NCBI GenBank assembly: GCA_018000455.1
Contig: JAGNJW010000013.1
Coordinates: 62,001 to 126,000 of the forward strand
Length of the DNA: 64,000 nucleotides
Origin: Acidobacteriota bacterium
Lineage (GTDB): Bacteria > Acidobacteriota > Vicinamibacteria > Vicinamibacterales > UBA2999
Direction of reading: 5' to 3'
Shown here piece after piece: positions 52,370 through 61,288 of this stretch. Position 1 is the first letter of the stretch. Every line of letters begins with the position of its first letter. A model generated the notes under the pieces. The model made no database searches, was not told where the DNA came from, and was given only the letters and a program-made list of their open reading frames with translations. The translations under genes were made by a program, and so were the position numbers.

Positions 52370-52486
52370 TGTCCTGGAACCGCACGTAGGGCTCGGCGAT
52401 GGCCACCTCGTTGACGTCGACGGCGCCGTTCCTGATGGTGATGGTGTCGCCCGGCCCGGCGAGGATGCGCTTGATGAGCACGGCGC
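52370..52486 (-). pseudogene. Remnant of a signal peptidase I (S26) gene
   Basis: On the minus strand about 38 codons read AVLIKRILAGPGDTITIRNG followed by AVDVNEVAIAEPYVRFQDT. This corresponds to the conserved KR(V/I)xGxPGDxI...G.VyVNG..l.EPYv block of type I signal peptidases, including the catalytic Lys region. The match stops at the methyltransferase stop codon on one side and runs into the GGDEF gene lead on the other. Neither the Ser-containing N-terminus nor the C-terminal boxes are present. No start codon or continuing homology supports an intact gene. It looks like a leftover of a deletion or rearrangement. Confidence 0.65.
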
Positions 52487-52565
52487 GCTGGGCGTGAGAC
52501 GCCGCCGGGTGCTCAAGTCGGCGGCCAATCGGCCGATTGGTCGAACGTCACCACCCGGTTGCCGC

Positions 52566-53651
52566 GTGCCTTCCAAGATCACGACCCTCTCGTTGTCGCA
52601 TTCACCGGTGCGCCACCGCGCCGACGCGCTGCACACGCTGAGTGAGCGGCTGCTCGATCTGCTGGACGAGCATGCGCCGGAGGACGCGTCGGTCGATGCC
52701 GCGGCCTTTCGGAGCGCGTTGACGGCACGGCGCGCGGAGCTGAAGTACGAAGAGGATCCCGACGAGGTCACGCGGCTGACGCGCGCGATTGCCACCAACT
52801 GCGACGCCTTCCTCGACAAGACACGCGCCTACCACAACGACCGCGAAGGCGAGCTCGCCGAGCTCGTGCACGTGCTGCGTGAGGCCGTGGAGGCCGTGCG
52901 CGGCGAGTCACTGAAGTTCGAGAAGGACCTGCTGCGCTCGACGACCGAGATGGGACGCATGATCGAGCTCGAGGACATCCGCGAGCTGAAGCGCGCGCTT
53001 TCCCGCGAGGTGCAGACGATTCGCACGGCGGTGGCCGAACGGCAAGAGCACGAAGCGAAGCACTACGAGACGCTCAACTCGCGCGTCCAGTCGCTCGAGC
53101 AGTCGCTGGTGAAGGCGCGCGCCGAGGCCGCCACCGATGCGCTGACGAGCCTGCCCAACCGAGGCGCCTTCGACGTGGCCGTGCGCGAGTGGGCGGCACG
53201 GGCCACCCACGACGGCAAGGTCTTCACGGTGGGAATGGTCGACCTCGACGACTTCAAGCGCATCAACGACACCTACGGCCACCCGGTCGGCGACCGGGTG
53301 ATCATGACCATGGGGCAGCTGCTCGGCGCCGCCCTCACCGCCGGCGAGTTCGCGGCGCGCTTCGGCGGCGAGGAGTTCGCGCTGCTGCTCACGACCCCGT
53401 CGGCGGCCAAGGCGCGCGACCGCCTGACGGCGGTGCTCGATCGGCTGCCGCCAGCGTTCGAGTACGAGGAGGACGGGCAGCAGCGCTTCGTGTCGTTCAG
53501 TTTCAGCGCCGGCGTCACCGCGTGGGTCGCGGGCGACACGCCCGCCTCGATCGTGAAACGCGCCGATGAGGCACTCTACGACGCCAAGCGTCGTGGCAAG
53601 AAGCGCGTCGAGACGCGGCCGCAATCGGTGCTGCGCGGCCTGATCGGCTGA
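52566..53651 (+). CDS. Cytoplasmic GGDEF diguanylate cyclase with coiled-coil N-terminus
   Basis: 361 residues from GTG 52566; GTG 52494 is in frame but adds an Arg-rich stretch inside the lepB remnant. There is no TM segment. Residues about 10-190 are charged helices (TLSERLLDLLDEH ... ELAELVHVLREAVEAVRGE ... RVQSLEQSLVKARAEA), probably a coiled-coil dimerisation or sensor region. The GGDEF domain follows: DALTSLPNRGAFD, 'VDLDDFKRINDTYGHPVGD', active-site RFGGEEF, and 'SFSAGVTAW'. The RxxD inhibitory site is absent (TAGE occupies that position), unlike the cyclase at 47236. It makes c-di-GMP in the cytosol. It converges with rnhA. Confidence 0.88.
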   Translation: MPSKITTLSLSHSPVRHRADALHTLSERLLDLLDEHAPEDASVDAAAFRSALTARRAELKYEEDPDEVTRLTRAIATNCDAFLDKTRAYHNDREGELAELVHVLREAVEAVRGESLKFEKDLLRSTTEMGRMIELEDIRELKRALSREVQTIRTAVAERQEHEAKHYETLNSRVQSLEQSLVKARAEAATDALTSLPNRGAFDVAVREWAARATHDGKVFTVGMVDLDDFKRINDTYGHPVGDRVIMTMGQLLGAALTAGEFAARFGGEEFALLLTTPSAAKARDRLTAVLDRLPPAFEYEEDGQQRFVSFSFSAGVTAWVAGDTPASIVKRADEALYDAKRRGKKRVETRPQSVLRGLIG

Positions 53652-53666
53652 GTGCCGGCCGCCACG

Positions 53667-54413
53667 CTACACCGCACCAGGGTCGAAACCCCAGGTGCGG
53701 AGAATGGCCGCTTGATCGAGGTCGCTGGCGGCCTTCTTGAAGCGCGCTCCTGATCGGCCCTTGACGCGTTGCTCGCACTCGGCCCACGTGCTGTGCCGCA
53801 TCGGCTTGCCGTCGACCACGCTCAGGTACGAATAGGCCGGTCCCTTCGACCGCCCGCCCGCGCCCGCGGTCGGCTTGCTGCGCGCCGGCACACTCGTATC
53901 GTCGGGCAGGTCGAGCACCGGGACGCCGTAGCCGGTGAGGGGCCCGTCGTAGAGCGCGGCGCGGCCCTGCACGGCGAAGGCGTCGGCGATCTCATCCACC
54001 CGTTCGTTGCCAGGAATCCCCGTGTGCCCGCGCACGTAGTGCCAGGCGATCGATTTCGGCGGGCGCGCCGCCACCAGCCCCCACAGGTCTTCCCACAGCT
54101 CGCGGTTCAGCACCTCGCCTCCGGTGGCGGTCTTCCAGCCGCGACGGCGCCAGTTGTGCACCCACTGTTCGATGCCCTGAATCACATAGGTCGAGTCGGT
54201 GTAGACGGCCAGCGGGCCGTCCACCGCCGAGAGGCGCGTGAGCGCCTGGATGGCGCCCGTGAGCTCCATCTTGTTGTTGGTCGTGAGCGCGGCGCCGCCA
54301 CCAAGCTCGGTCACGTGGCCTGCGGGGGTCACGATGACCACCCCCCAGCCGCCCGGGCCGGGGTTGCGCTTCGAGGCGCCGTCGGTGAACACGACAATCG
54401 GGTGCAACGTCAC
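53667..54413 (-). CDS. rnhA: Ribonuclease HI with C-terminal extension domain
   Basis: 248 residues, about 90 more than E. coli RnhA. The catalytic domain is complete: D11 (FTDGAS), E50 (KMELTGA), D73 (YTDSTYV), H130 (VRGHTG) and D140 (GNERVDE). After a Gly/Pro linker (about 165-190) comes AYSYLSVVDGKPMRHSTWAECEQRVKG followed by SGARFKKAASDLDQAAILRTWG. This is a small domain resembling the hybrid-binding/viroplasmin fold usually placed at the N-terminus of eukaryotic RNase H1, here at the C-terminus. It degrades RNA in RNA-DNA hybrids. It lies 19 bp after purK on the same strand and may be in its operon. Confidence 0.93.
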   Translation of the reverse strand: MTLHPIVVFTDGASKRNPGPGGWGVVIVTPAGHVTELGGGAALTTNNKMELTGAIQALTRLSAVDGPLAVYTDSTYVIQGIEQWVHNWRRRGWKTATGGEVLNRELWEDLWGLVAARPPKSIAWHYVRGHTGIPGNERVDEIADAFAVQGRAALYDGPLTGYGVPVLDLPDDTSVPARSKPTAGAGGRSKGPAYSYLSVVDGKPMRHSTWAECEQRVKGRSGARFKKAASDLDQAAILRTWGFDPGAV

Positions 54414-54432
54414 GAGCCTCGCTTCGGATATG

Positions 54433-55566
54433 TCAGGCGAGCACGTCGCGCGCGGCCAGCACGTGCTGGATCGCCTGAGCGGGCGTGTCGGCCATGGCGG
54501 TGAGATGGCCCATCTTGCGGCCCGGCCGCGGATCGCGCTTGCCGTAAAGGTGCAGCTTCACGTCTGGCACGGCCAGCGCGGCATCCCATTTCGGTTCGCC
54601 CTGGGCCCAGACTTCCCCGAGCAGGTTGGCCATCGCCGCCGGCCGGAGCAGGGTCGTGGCACCGAGCGGCAAACCGCAGATGGCGCGCACCTGCTGTTCG
54701 AACTGGCTGGTGATGGCGGCGTCGAAGGTCAGGTGCCCGGAGTTGTGGGGACGCGGGGCGATCTCGTTGACGAGGATGCGTCCATCCGTCGTGAGGAAGA
54801 ACTCCACACACAGCACGCCCACGTAGGCAAGTTCGTCCATGATGGCGCGCGTCACCGCCACCGCTTCGGTCGCCGCCGCCTGTGGCATCCGGGCCGGCGC
54901 CACCGACACGTCGAGCACGTGCTGACGGTGCGAGTTCTCGATGGCGCCGTAGTGCGCAAACGCCCCGTCGAGGCCGCGCGCGGCGACGACCGAGAACTCG
55001 AGTGTGAAGTCCACGACCCTCTCGAGCACCGCCGCCTGATGGCCGACCAGCGTCCAGACGGGTTCGGCGTCGAGCGGCGAGGTGAGGAGATGCTGGCCCT
55101 TGCCGTCGTAGCCGAAGCTCGCGGTCTTGAGGATGGCCGGTGTGCCGACGCGGGTGAGCGCGGTCGTGAGTTCTTCAAGCGACGCCACCGGTTCGAACGG
55201 CGTCACCGGGAAGCCCTTGAGCGCCAGGAAGGCCTTCTCGCGGGAGCGCTGCTGCGTGAGGTGCAGCGCGTGACCGCTCGGCCGCACCGGTACGATCTCG
55301 GCGGCCGCATCGGCCGCCGCGGTCGAGACGTTCTCGAACTCGAAGGTGATGACGTCGACACCGCGGGCGAAAGTACGAATCGCATCGAGGTCGTCGTAGT
55401 CGGCGTCGATCTCCACGTCCGCGACCTGACCGGTCGGGGTGTCGATGCCGGGCGACAGCGTGTGGACGCGGTAGCCCATCCGGCGCGCCGCGATCGCGAA
55501 CATGCGGCCGAGCTGGCCGCTGCCGAGCACGCCCAGCGTGGCTCCGGGCTGGATGATCCGGTTCAC
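54433..55566 (-). CDS. purK: N5-carboxyaminoimidazole ribonucleotide synthase PurK
   Basis: 377 residues from GTG 55566, which overlaps the purE stop by 4 bp (GTGA). The N-terminal preATP-grasp domain is [24 protein letters not shown]. Then come ATP-grasp signatures '[19 protein letters not shown]' and '[17 protein letters not shown]', the metal-ligating '[29 protein letters not shown]', and '[17 protein letters not shown]'. It carboxylates aminoimidazole ribonucleotide using ATP and bicarbonate, feeding PurE in purine synthesis. Homology begins at NRIIQPG, so the GTG is right; the long open frame upstream runs antisense-like through purE. Confidence 0.96.
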   Translation of the reverse strand: MNRIIQPGATLGVLGSGQLGRMFAIAARRMGYRVHTLSPGIDTPTGQVADVEIDADYDDLDAIRTFARGVDVITFEFENVSTAAADAAAEIVPVRPSGHALHLTQQRSREKAFLALKGFPVTPFEPVASLEELTTALTRVGTPAILKTASFGYDGKGQHLLTSPLDAEPVWTLVGHQAAVLERVVDFTLEFSVVAARGLDGAFAHYGAIENSHRQHVLDVSVAPARMPQAAATEAVAVTRAIMDELAYVGVLCVEFFLTTDGRILVNEIAPRPHNSGHLTFDAAITSQFEQQVRAICGLPLGATTLLRPAAMANLLGEVWAQGEPKWDAALAVPDVKLHLYGKRDPRPGRKMGHLTAMADTPAQAIQHVLAARDVLA

Positions 55567-56048
55567 GGCAGCGAGTCGGCGCGCACGGCCTTGGTCTGCG
55601 CGTCGCGGAACGCGTGGAGCTTCTTGCGCAGCTCGGGGCGGGACGTGGCGAGCACGGCGGCCGCCAGCAGTCCCGCGTTGCGGGCGCCAGCTTTTCCGAT
55701 GGCCAGCGTAGCCACGGGCACGCCAGACGGCATCTGCACGATCGAGAGCAGCGAGTCCAGACCCTGCAGGGCCGCGCTCTGCACCGGCACGCCGAGCACC
55801 GGCAGCACGGTGTGGGCCGCGACCATCCCCGGCAGGTGCGCGGCGCCGCCGGCGCCGGCGATGATCACCTCGAGACCGCGCGCTTCGGCGCCCTCGGCGA
55901 ACTCCGCCATCCATTTCGGCGTGCGGTGTGCCGAGACGACGTGCTTCTCGTAGGGCACGCCCAGCTCATCGAGCGCCGCGGCGGCGTGCGACATCGTGTC
56001 CCAGTCGGACTTCGAACCCATGATGACGGCGACAAGGGGCGATGGCAT
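55563..56048 (-). CDS. purE: N5-carboxyaminoimidazole ribonucleotide mutase PurE (class I)
   Basis: 161 residues, the normal size of class I Pur[22 protein letters not shown] (about 6-26) holds the phosphate-binding GSx[17 protein letters not shown] has the catalytic His. '[27 protein letters not shown]' and '[18 protein letters not shown]' complete the active-site walls. It moves the carboxylate from N5-CAIR to C4 in purine biosynthesis. It is coupled to purK by a GTGA overlap and is the first gene of the purE-purK-rnhA set. The ATG at 56048 gives the standard start. The upstream region is a short-repeat intergenic sequence. Confidence 0.96.
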   Translation of the reverse strand: MPSPLVAVIMGSKSDWDTMSHAAAALDELGVPYEKHVVSAHRTPKWMAEFAEGAEARGLEVIIAGAGGAAHLPGMVAAHTVLPVLGVPVQSAALQGLDSLLSIVQMPSGVPVATLAIGKAGARNAGLLAAAVLATSRPELRKKLHAFRDAQTKAVRADSLP

Positions 56049-56084
56049 GGCGGATGGGTGCTCGCGGGAAAGCCAGAGTTTACC

Positions 56085-56145
56085 AAAGGCAGGGAGCAGG
56101 GAACAGGGCGCAGGGAATAGGGCGCAGGGAATAGGGAGCAGGCGT
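56085..56145. repeat. Short GA-rich tandem repeat in the purE - M16 intergenic region
   Basis: About three to four degenerate units of the type CAGGGAATAGGG(CG/AG) in a row (variants CAGGGAACAGGGCG, CAGGGAATAGGGCG, CAGGGAATAGGGAG). The block lies between divergent genes. It has no spacers, so it is not a CRISPR. Confidence 0.75.
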
Positions 56146-56204
56146 CCCGCGGCTCGTCCCCGCCCGGATCGTCGGGGCCGGTCGAGCGCCACGTGCCGAG
56201 GCGC

Positions 56205-56210
56205 TACACT
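56205..56210 (+). promoter_or_regulatory. -10-like TACACT, leaderless start of the M16 operon
   Basis: TACACT ends 7 nt before the ATG at 56218 (spacer GGCCGTC). No SD sequence fits. Confidence 0.5.
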
Positions 56211-56217
56211 GGCCGTC

Positions 56218-57579
56218 ATGAGAACGTCGCTTTGCGCCGTGGTGGCGGCCGGGCTCGTGATGGCGCTCGCCTCTCCCGCGAGCATCGGCGCGCAGGGCCC
56301 GTCCCGGCTGGCCGTGCCGTACACCGAGTTCACGCTCGCCAACGGCCTGCACGTCATCCTGCATCGGGATGCCAGCGTGCCGATCGTGACCGTCAACGTC
56401 TGGTACCACGTGGGCTCGGGCAGCGAGAAACCGGGGCGCACGGGCCTTGCGCACCTGTTCGAGCACCTGATGTTCGAAGGGTCGAAGCACGTGCCGGAGG
56501 GCTCGTTCGACACCTGGCTCGAAGGCGCCGGCGCCAACAACAACGGCTCCACCACCGTCGATCGCACCAACTACTACATCGACGGGCCGTCGAACGCGCT
56601 GGAGCTGATGCTCTTCCTCGAGTCTGACCGCATGGCCTACCTGCTCGACACGATGACGCCCGAACGCGTCGACGGCCAGCGCGACGTGGTCAAGAACGAG
56701 CGCCGGCAGGGCATCGAGAACCGGCCCTACGGCCTCCCCGAGCTCGAGCTCGACAGCATGCTCTTTCCTCCTGGACACCCCTACAGCTGGTCGACAATCG
56801 GCTCGATGGACGACCTGACCGCGGCCAGCCATGAGGACGTGCAGGAGTTCTTCCGTCTCTACTACGCGCCGAACAACGCCAGCCTCGTCGTCGCCGGCGA
56901 CATCGACATCGAAGCGACCAAGGCCCTGGTCGAGAAGTGGTTCGCCGAAGTGCCGCGCGGCAAGCCCGTGCCGCCGGTGGCGCCGCCGGCCGCCATGCTC
57001 ACCGAGGTGACGCGCAAGACCATGACCGACAAGGTGCAGCTGCCGCGGTTGTACCTCGGCTGGCTCACGCCGGCCACCTACCGGCCGGGAGACGCGGCCC
57101 TCGACATCGTGGCGTCGCTGCTCACCGGCGGCAAGAACTCGCGGCTATACAAGCGGCTCGTCTACGACCTGCAGATCGCGCAGGAGGTCTACGCCTACCA
57201 GCAGTCGCAGGCGCTCGGCAGCACCTTCTTCGTGGTGGCTACGGCGCGGCCGGGTAAGAGCCTGGACGAGATCCAGAAGGTGATCGACGAAGAGATCGAT
57301 CGGCTGGCGGCGACGCCTGCCGAACCGCGCGAACTCGAACGCGTGCGCAATCAGATCGAGGCCACCTTCCTGAGACGCGCCGAGCGCGTCGGCGGGATGT
57401 ACGGCAAAGCCGACCAGTTGAACGCCTACTACACGATGACCGGCACGCCAGACTTCTTCGAGGAAGATCTCTCGCGCTACCGCGCGCTGGACGCGGCCGA
57501 CATCTCGTCGGCGGTCGGCACCTTCCTGCCGCGTGACCGCCGCGTCGAGCTCATCGTGATGCCGGAGGAGAAGCAGTGA
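56218..57579 (+). CDS. M16 family zinc peptidase (pitrilysin type), catalytic member
   Basis: 453 residues. A signal peptide ([23 protein letters not shown]) exports it. The inverted zinc motif HxxEH is HLFEH at 79-83 in [17 protein letters not shown], with the downstream Glu ligand in [13 protein letters not shown]. The C-terminal half carries the second M16 domain ([20 protein letters not shown] ... [15 protein letters not shown]). It is predicted to be a periplasmic peptidase. The next gene encodes a related subunit, and the two overlap by 4 bp (GTGA), fitting a heterodimer in which this is the active half. The signal peptide starts exactly at ATG 56218. Confidence 0.93.
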   Translation: MRTSLCAVVAAGLVMALASPASIGAQGPSRLAVPYTEFTLANGLHVILHRDASVPIVTVNVWYHVGSGSEKPGRTGLAHLFEHLMFEGSKHVPEGSFDTWLEGAGANNNGSTTVDRTNYYIDGPSNALELMLFLESDRMAYLLDTMTPERVDGQRDVVKNERRQGIENRPYGLPELELDSMLFPPGHPYSWSTIGSMDDLTAASHEDVQEFFRLYYAPNNASLVVAGDIDIEATKALVEKWFAEVPRGKPVPPVAPPAAMLTEVTRKTMTDKVQLPRLYLGWLTPATYRPGDAALDIVASLLTGGKNSRLYKRLVYDLQIAQEVYAYQQSQALGSTFFVVATARPGKSLDEIQKVIDEEIDRLAATPAEPRELERVRNQIEATFLRRAERVGGMYGKADQLNAYYTMTGTPDFFEEDLSRYRALDAADISSAVGTFLPRDRRVELIVMPEEKQ

Positions 57580-59042
57580 CCGCGCGAAGGACCGGGGCCC
57601 GGCCCCTTTCCGCCCTGGGCCGAACGTTCGTGACCCTCCTCGTGGCAGCCCTGCCGCTGGCCGCACAGCAGGGGCCGGATCGCTCGAAACCGCCGGCGCC
57701 GGGGCCAACGCCCGCGCTCACCCTTCCGGCGGCCGAGAAGTTCACGCTCGCCAACGGGCTGCGGGTGTGGCTGCTCGAGCAGCACGAGGTACCGCTGGTG
57801 CAGGCGAATCTCGTCGTGCTCTCCGGGGCCAGCGCCGACGTGCCCGGGCGGTTCGGCGCCGCCAGCATGACCGCCGCCATGCTCGACGAAGGCGCCGCCG
57901 GCAAGGCCGCGCTCGTGCTGGCCGATGAGGTGGAGTTCCTCGGCGCTGAATTGTCGACCACGGCCTCGTTCGATGCTTCCACGGTGCGAATGTCGACCCC
58001 GGCCGCCAAGCTCGGTGACGCGCTGGCACTGATGGCGGCGGTGGCCCTCTCGCCCGACTTCCCCGCCGACGAACTCGAGCGCCTGCGCACCGAGCGCCTG
58101 ACCGGCCTGCTCCAGGCGCGCGACGATCCAGCCGCCCTCATTGGCCTGGCGTTCCCGCGACTGCTCTTCGGCCCCGAGCATCGCTACGGCACCGGCGCGG
58201 GGGGCACTGAAACGTCGCTCAAGGCGCTCGGCGTCGCCGAGCTGAAGACGTTCCACCGCAGCCACTACCGGCCCGACAACGCCGTGCTCATCGTGGTGGG
58301 CGATACGACGACGGCGACGCTCAGGCCGCTGGTCGAGGCCCGCTTCGGCTCATGGGCGGCCGACGGCGCCGCCGCCGCCCCGTTCCCGGTGCGCGCCTCG
58401 CCACAGCCGGGCAAGCGCCAGATCTTCCTCGTCGACAAGCCCGGTGCCGCGCAGTCGCAGATTCGCATCGGGCTCGTCGGCGTGCCGCGCTCGACGCCTG
58501 ACTACATCGCCCTCGACGTGCTCAACACGATCCTCGGCGGCTCGTTCACCTCGCGCCTCAACACCAATCTGCGCGAGACGCACGGTTACTCCTACGGCGC
58601 GATGTCGCGCTTCGACATGCGCCGGGCGGCCGGGCCGTTCTTCGCGACCGCCGGCGTACAGACCGACAAGACCGCCGAAGCGCTGAAGGAGTTCTTCGTC
58701 GAGTTGAACGCGATCCTGACGCCGGTGCCGGCCGACGAGCTGGCGCGCTTCAAGAACTATGCGGCCCTCAGCTTCGCTGGCGAGTTCGAGACCAACAGCC
58801 AGCTGGCCGCGAAACTGGGAGAACTTGCCACCTACGGTCTGCCCGACGACGTCTTCGCCGACTACGTCGGCGCCGTGCAGCGCGTGACGAGTGCGGACCT
58901 GATGCGAGTGGCGGAGCAGTACCTGCTGCTCGACCGCATGGCCGTCGTCATCGTCGGCGACCGTGCCGCCATCGAAGCGCCTGTCCGCGCCACCGGACTC
59001 GGGCCGGTGACGGTGGTAGCGATTGCCGACGTGATGAAGTAG
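57576..59042 (+). CDS. M16 family peptidase-like subunit, apparently non-catalytic
   Basis: 488 residues from GTG 57576. The signal-like N-terminus is FVTLLVAALPLAAQ, then FTLANGLRVWLLEQHEVPLVQ. Where the zinc motif should be there is AASMTAAMLDEGAAG, with no HxxEH. The C-terminal domain keeps GGSFTSRLNTNLRETHGYSYG, with the Arg/Tyr pair that closes the active site of the partner subunit. This is the arrangement of two-gene M16B peptidases, in which one chain supplies zinc and the other R/Y. Its length is normal. It is translationally coupled to the catalytic gene. Confidence 0.93.
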   Translation: MTARRTGARPLSALGRTFVTLLVAALPLAAQQGPDRSKPPAPGPTPALTLPAAEKFTLANGLRVWLLEQHEVPLVQANLVVLSGASADVPGRFGAASMTAAMLDEGAAGKAALVLADEVEFLGAELSTTASFDASTVRMSTPAAKLGDALALMAAVALSPDFPADELERLRTERLTGLLQARDDPAALIGLAFPRLLFGPEHRYGTGAGGTETSLKALGVAELKTFHRSHYRPDNAVLIVVGDTTTATLRPLVEARFGSWAADGAAAAPFPVRASPQPGKRQIFLVDKPGAAQSQIRIGLVGVPRSTPDYIALDVLNTILGGSFTSRLNTNLRETHGYSYGAMSRFDMRRAAGPFFATAGVQTDKTAEALKEFFVELNAILTPVPADELARFKNYAALSFAGEFETNSQLAAKLGELATYGLPDDVFADYVGAVQRVTSADLMRVAEQYLLLDRMAVVIVGDRAAIEAPVRATGLGPVTVVAIADVMK

Positions 59043-59069
59043 TCACCGTGTCGGCGACGGACGCCGGCG

Positions 59070-60161
59070 CTACTGGAAGACCAGCGCCGAGATGAAGCCG
59101 AGAACCTGCGAGTCCCAGTTCACGTTGGCGGCGGCGCCGTAGGCGCACATGCCGATCCAGATGGCCTGATTGGCCGGCACGCTCCACACACCCGGGCGAT
59201 ACACGTAGTTCAGGGAGTAGACCTGGCGGCTGCTCGGCGGCGCCGTCACCGAGCCGGTGCCAAAGCCGACGAGCGTCGCGGCCGTGCCGGGAGCGGCGTT
59301 GGTGGGCCGGAAGCACGGGGCCAGCGAGATGGAGCCGCCCGCCGCCCCCACCCCCATCATGTTCGAGACGGTCATGAAGGCCCTCTGACCGGTCTGGAGC
59401 GAGATGGCGTGCAAGGGCCCGACGAAGTCCAGGTGGCCCGGAGTCGTGTAGGCACCCGGTCCGTTGCCGAGGTTCTGGTTGGTATCGAAGCCGATGATGC
59501 CGGTCGCCCCCTGAGGCCCAACGGGGCCTTGCGGGCCCTGTGCACCGGCGGCGCCAGTCGGGCCGGTAGGTCCTGCAGATCCGGTCGCGCCGGCCTGACC
59601 GGTGGCGCCCGCCGCACCGGTGGCACCAGTCGGCCCCTGCGGTCCGACTGGTCCCGAGACGCCGGTCGCGCCAGTGGGACCAGCGGGCCCTTGGGGGCCA
59701 GCCGGTCCGACGGGGCCGACCGGGCCGGCTGGGCCGGGGCTGCCGACGACGCCCGCCAGCAGGTCGTTGTTGCGGAGGACCACGCTCGCCGATGCCGCCA
59801 GCGGAATGAAGGACGCCGACGAGGAGGTGACCGCCTGCACGTAGTAACGGTCGAGCGTCGACCCGAGAAATGGCGGTGTGAACGACACGGCCACCGAGCC
59901 GGTGCCGCCGACGACACCCATCGTCACGATGACCATGTCGGCCCCGACGCCCAGACCGACACCGCCGTACGACAGGCCGGCGCCGACCGAGCTCCCGAGC
60001 ACGGCGAACTGCTGGCCGGGAATGCCGCTGATGGTGAGCGTCACGGCGACGCCCGGCGACACCGCCGTGCTCGACGAGGTGAGCGTGGGCTGCGCCTCGG
60101 CAGCCAGCGTGGACAGACACGTCGCCACCAGGGCGACGACAGCCGAACGGATCATCCGCAT
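59070..60161 (-). CDS. Secreted collagen-like (Gly-X-Y) repeat protein
   Basis: 363 residues from ATG 60161, which has GGAGG 5 nt upstream; an earlier ATG at 60173 lacks an SD. A signal peptide ([22 protein letters not shown]) precedes a beta domain (about 25-135: [20 protein letters not shown] ...). Roughly 27 uninterrupted G-x-y triplets follow ([19 protein letters not shown] ... GATG), then a C-terminal globular domain of about 135 residues with '[17 protein letters not shown]'. It should trimerise through the Gly-x-y part at the cell surface. No enzyme motif is seen. A second, frameshifted collagen-like gene lies at 62562. Confidence 0.85.
   Translation of the reverse strand: MRMIRSAVVALVATCLSTLAAEAQPTLTSSSTAVSPGVAVTLTISGIPGQQFAVLGSSVGAGLSYGGVGLGVGADMVIVTMGVVGGTGSVAVSFTPPFLGSTLDRYYVQAVTSSSASFIPLAASASVVLRNNDLLAGVVGSPGPAGPVGPVGPAGPQGPAGPTGATGVSGPVGPQGPTGATGAAGATGQAGATGSAGPTGPTGAAGAQGPQGPVGPQGATGIIGFDTNQNLGNGPGAYTTPGHLDFVGPLHAISLQTGQRAFMTVSNMMGVGAAGGSISLAPCFRPTNAAPGTAATLVGFGTGSVTAPPSSRQVYSLNYVYRPGVWSVPANQAIWIGMCAYGAAANVNWDSQVLGFISALVFQ
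59502..59745. repeat. Collagen-like 9-bp-periodic repeat within the gene at 59070
   Basis: Tandem Gly-x-y codons rich in Pro, Ala and Thr give a strong 9-bp period over about 245 bp. It is in frame and likely length-variable. Confidence 0.8.
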
Positions 60162-60236
60162 GAACGCCTCCACTCAGCGCCTCAGGGTCCGGCGAGGCGG
60201 CTCATACCGGAAAGCGGAGAATGGCGGCTGGGAGGG

Positions 60237-61214
60237 TCAGGCCGACTGGGCGAAGCGCCGCCGGTAGGCCATCGGCGAGGTCCCCACCCGCTGGCGGAAG
60301 TGGTGCCGCAGCGTCTCGGCGGTGACGAACCCTGAAAGTTCCGCCACGCGGTCGATCGAGACGCCGGAGGTCTCGAGCAGACGCTGCGCGGCGAGCACGC
60401 GCTGGTGCGTGAGCCACTGGTGCGGCGTCGTGCCGGCCTGCGCTTCGAAGCGGCGGGCCAACGTGCGAAGCGACATCCGGCCCTTGCAGGCCAGTGCCTC
60501 GACGGTGAGCGGCTCGTCGAGGCGTGCGCTCGCCCATTCCATGAGCGGGGCGAGCGAGCCCTCGACCGGCGCCATGGCCGTGGCGACGAACTGCGACTGC
60601 CCACCCTCGCGATGCGGTGCCACCACCATTCGGCGCGCCACCTTGTTGGCGATGTCGAAGCCGTAGTCCTGCCGCACGATGTGCAGGCCCAGGTCGATGC
60701 CGGCGGCGCTGCCGGCCGAAGTGAAGACACGCCCCGATTCGATGTAGAGCACCGACGGCTCGACCTGCACCGCGGGGTAGCGCCTGGCCAGCCGGTCGGC
60801 GTGCATCCAATGCGTGGTGGCGCGGCGCCCGTCGAGCAGGCCGGCGGCGGCGAGCACGAACGCGCCCGAGCAGATCGACAGGAGCCGGGCGCCCCGCTTG
60901 TGGGCGGCGCGCACCGCGTCGAGCATCGCCGCGGGCGGCGTCTCGTCGAGGCGCGGCCAGTTGGGGATGACTATCGTGCCGGCCTTGGCCAGCATCCGCA
61001 CCGAATGCGTCGGCAGGATGCGCACGCCGCCGGTGGCCTCGAGCGGCGGCTGGTCGAAGCTCACCGTCACCATGTCGTACCACGGCACGCCCAGTTCGGG
61101 CCGGCGCAAGCCGAACACTTCCGCCACGATGCCGAACTCGAAAAGCGCCAGGCCGTCGCAGATGAGCACGGCAACCAGGCGGTTGGCGGGGCCGGGGACA
61201 CGTCGAGGAGTCAT
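60237..61214 (-). CDS. GlxA-type AraC regulator with DJ-1/PfpI domain
   Basis: 325 residues. The N-terminal domain (about 10-200) is DJ-1/PfpI-like: LVAVLICDGLALFEFGIVAEVFG, with the nucleophile-elbow-like LLSICSGAFVLAAAGLLDGRRATTHW. The C-terminal AraC domain (about 215-320) has two HTHs: LACKGRMSLRTLARRFEAQAGTTPHQWL and ELSGFVTAETLRHHFRQRVGTSPMAYRRRF. This is the GlxA/FtrA arrangement, where the N-terminal domain senses a small molecule. The target genes are unknown; the divergent YfiT-like gene 74 bp away is a candidate. The full length is present. Confidence 0.93.
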   Translation of the reverse strand: MTPRRVPGPANRLVAVLICDGLALFEFGIVAEVFGLRRPELGVPWYDMVTVSFDQPPLEATGGVRILPTHSVRMLAKAGTIVIPNWPRLDETPPAAMLDAVRAAHKRGARLLSICSGAFVLAAAGLLDGRRATTHWMHADRLARRYPAVQVEPSVLYIESGRVFTSAGSAAGIDLGLHIVRQDYGFDIANKVARRMVVAPHREGGQSQFVATAMAPVEGSLAPLMEWASARLDEPLTVEALACKGRMSLRTLARRFEAQAGTTPHQWLTHQRVLAAQRLLETSGVSIDRVAELSGFVTAETLRHHFRQRVGTSPMAYRRRFAQSA

Positions 61215-61288
61215 GGCAGAATCTTAACGCACTCTGGCATTTCTGCCACTCGACGGTCTGGTCCGCCGCGCGCCATCATCCGTTCACC

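Noticed and set aside
59502..59745. Phage tail-fibre collagen repeat, hence possible prophage
   Set aside because: The protein has a bacterial signal peptide and no phage genes lie nearby.
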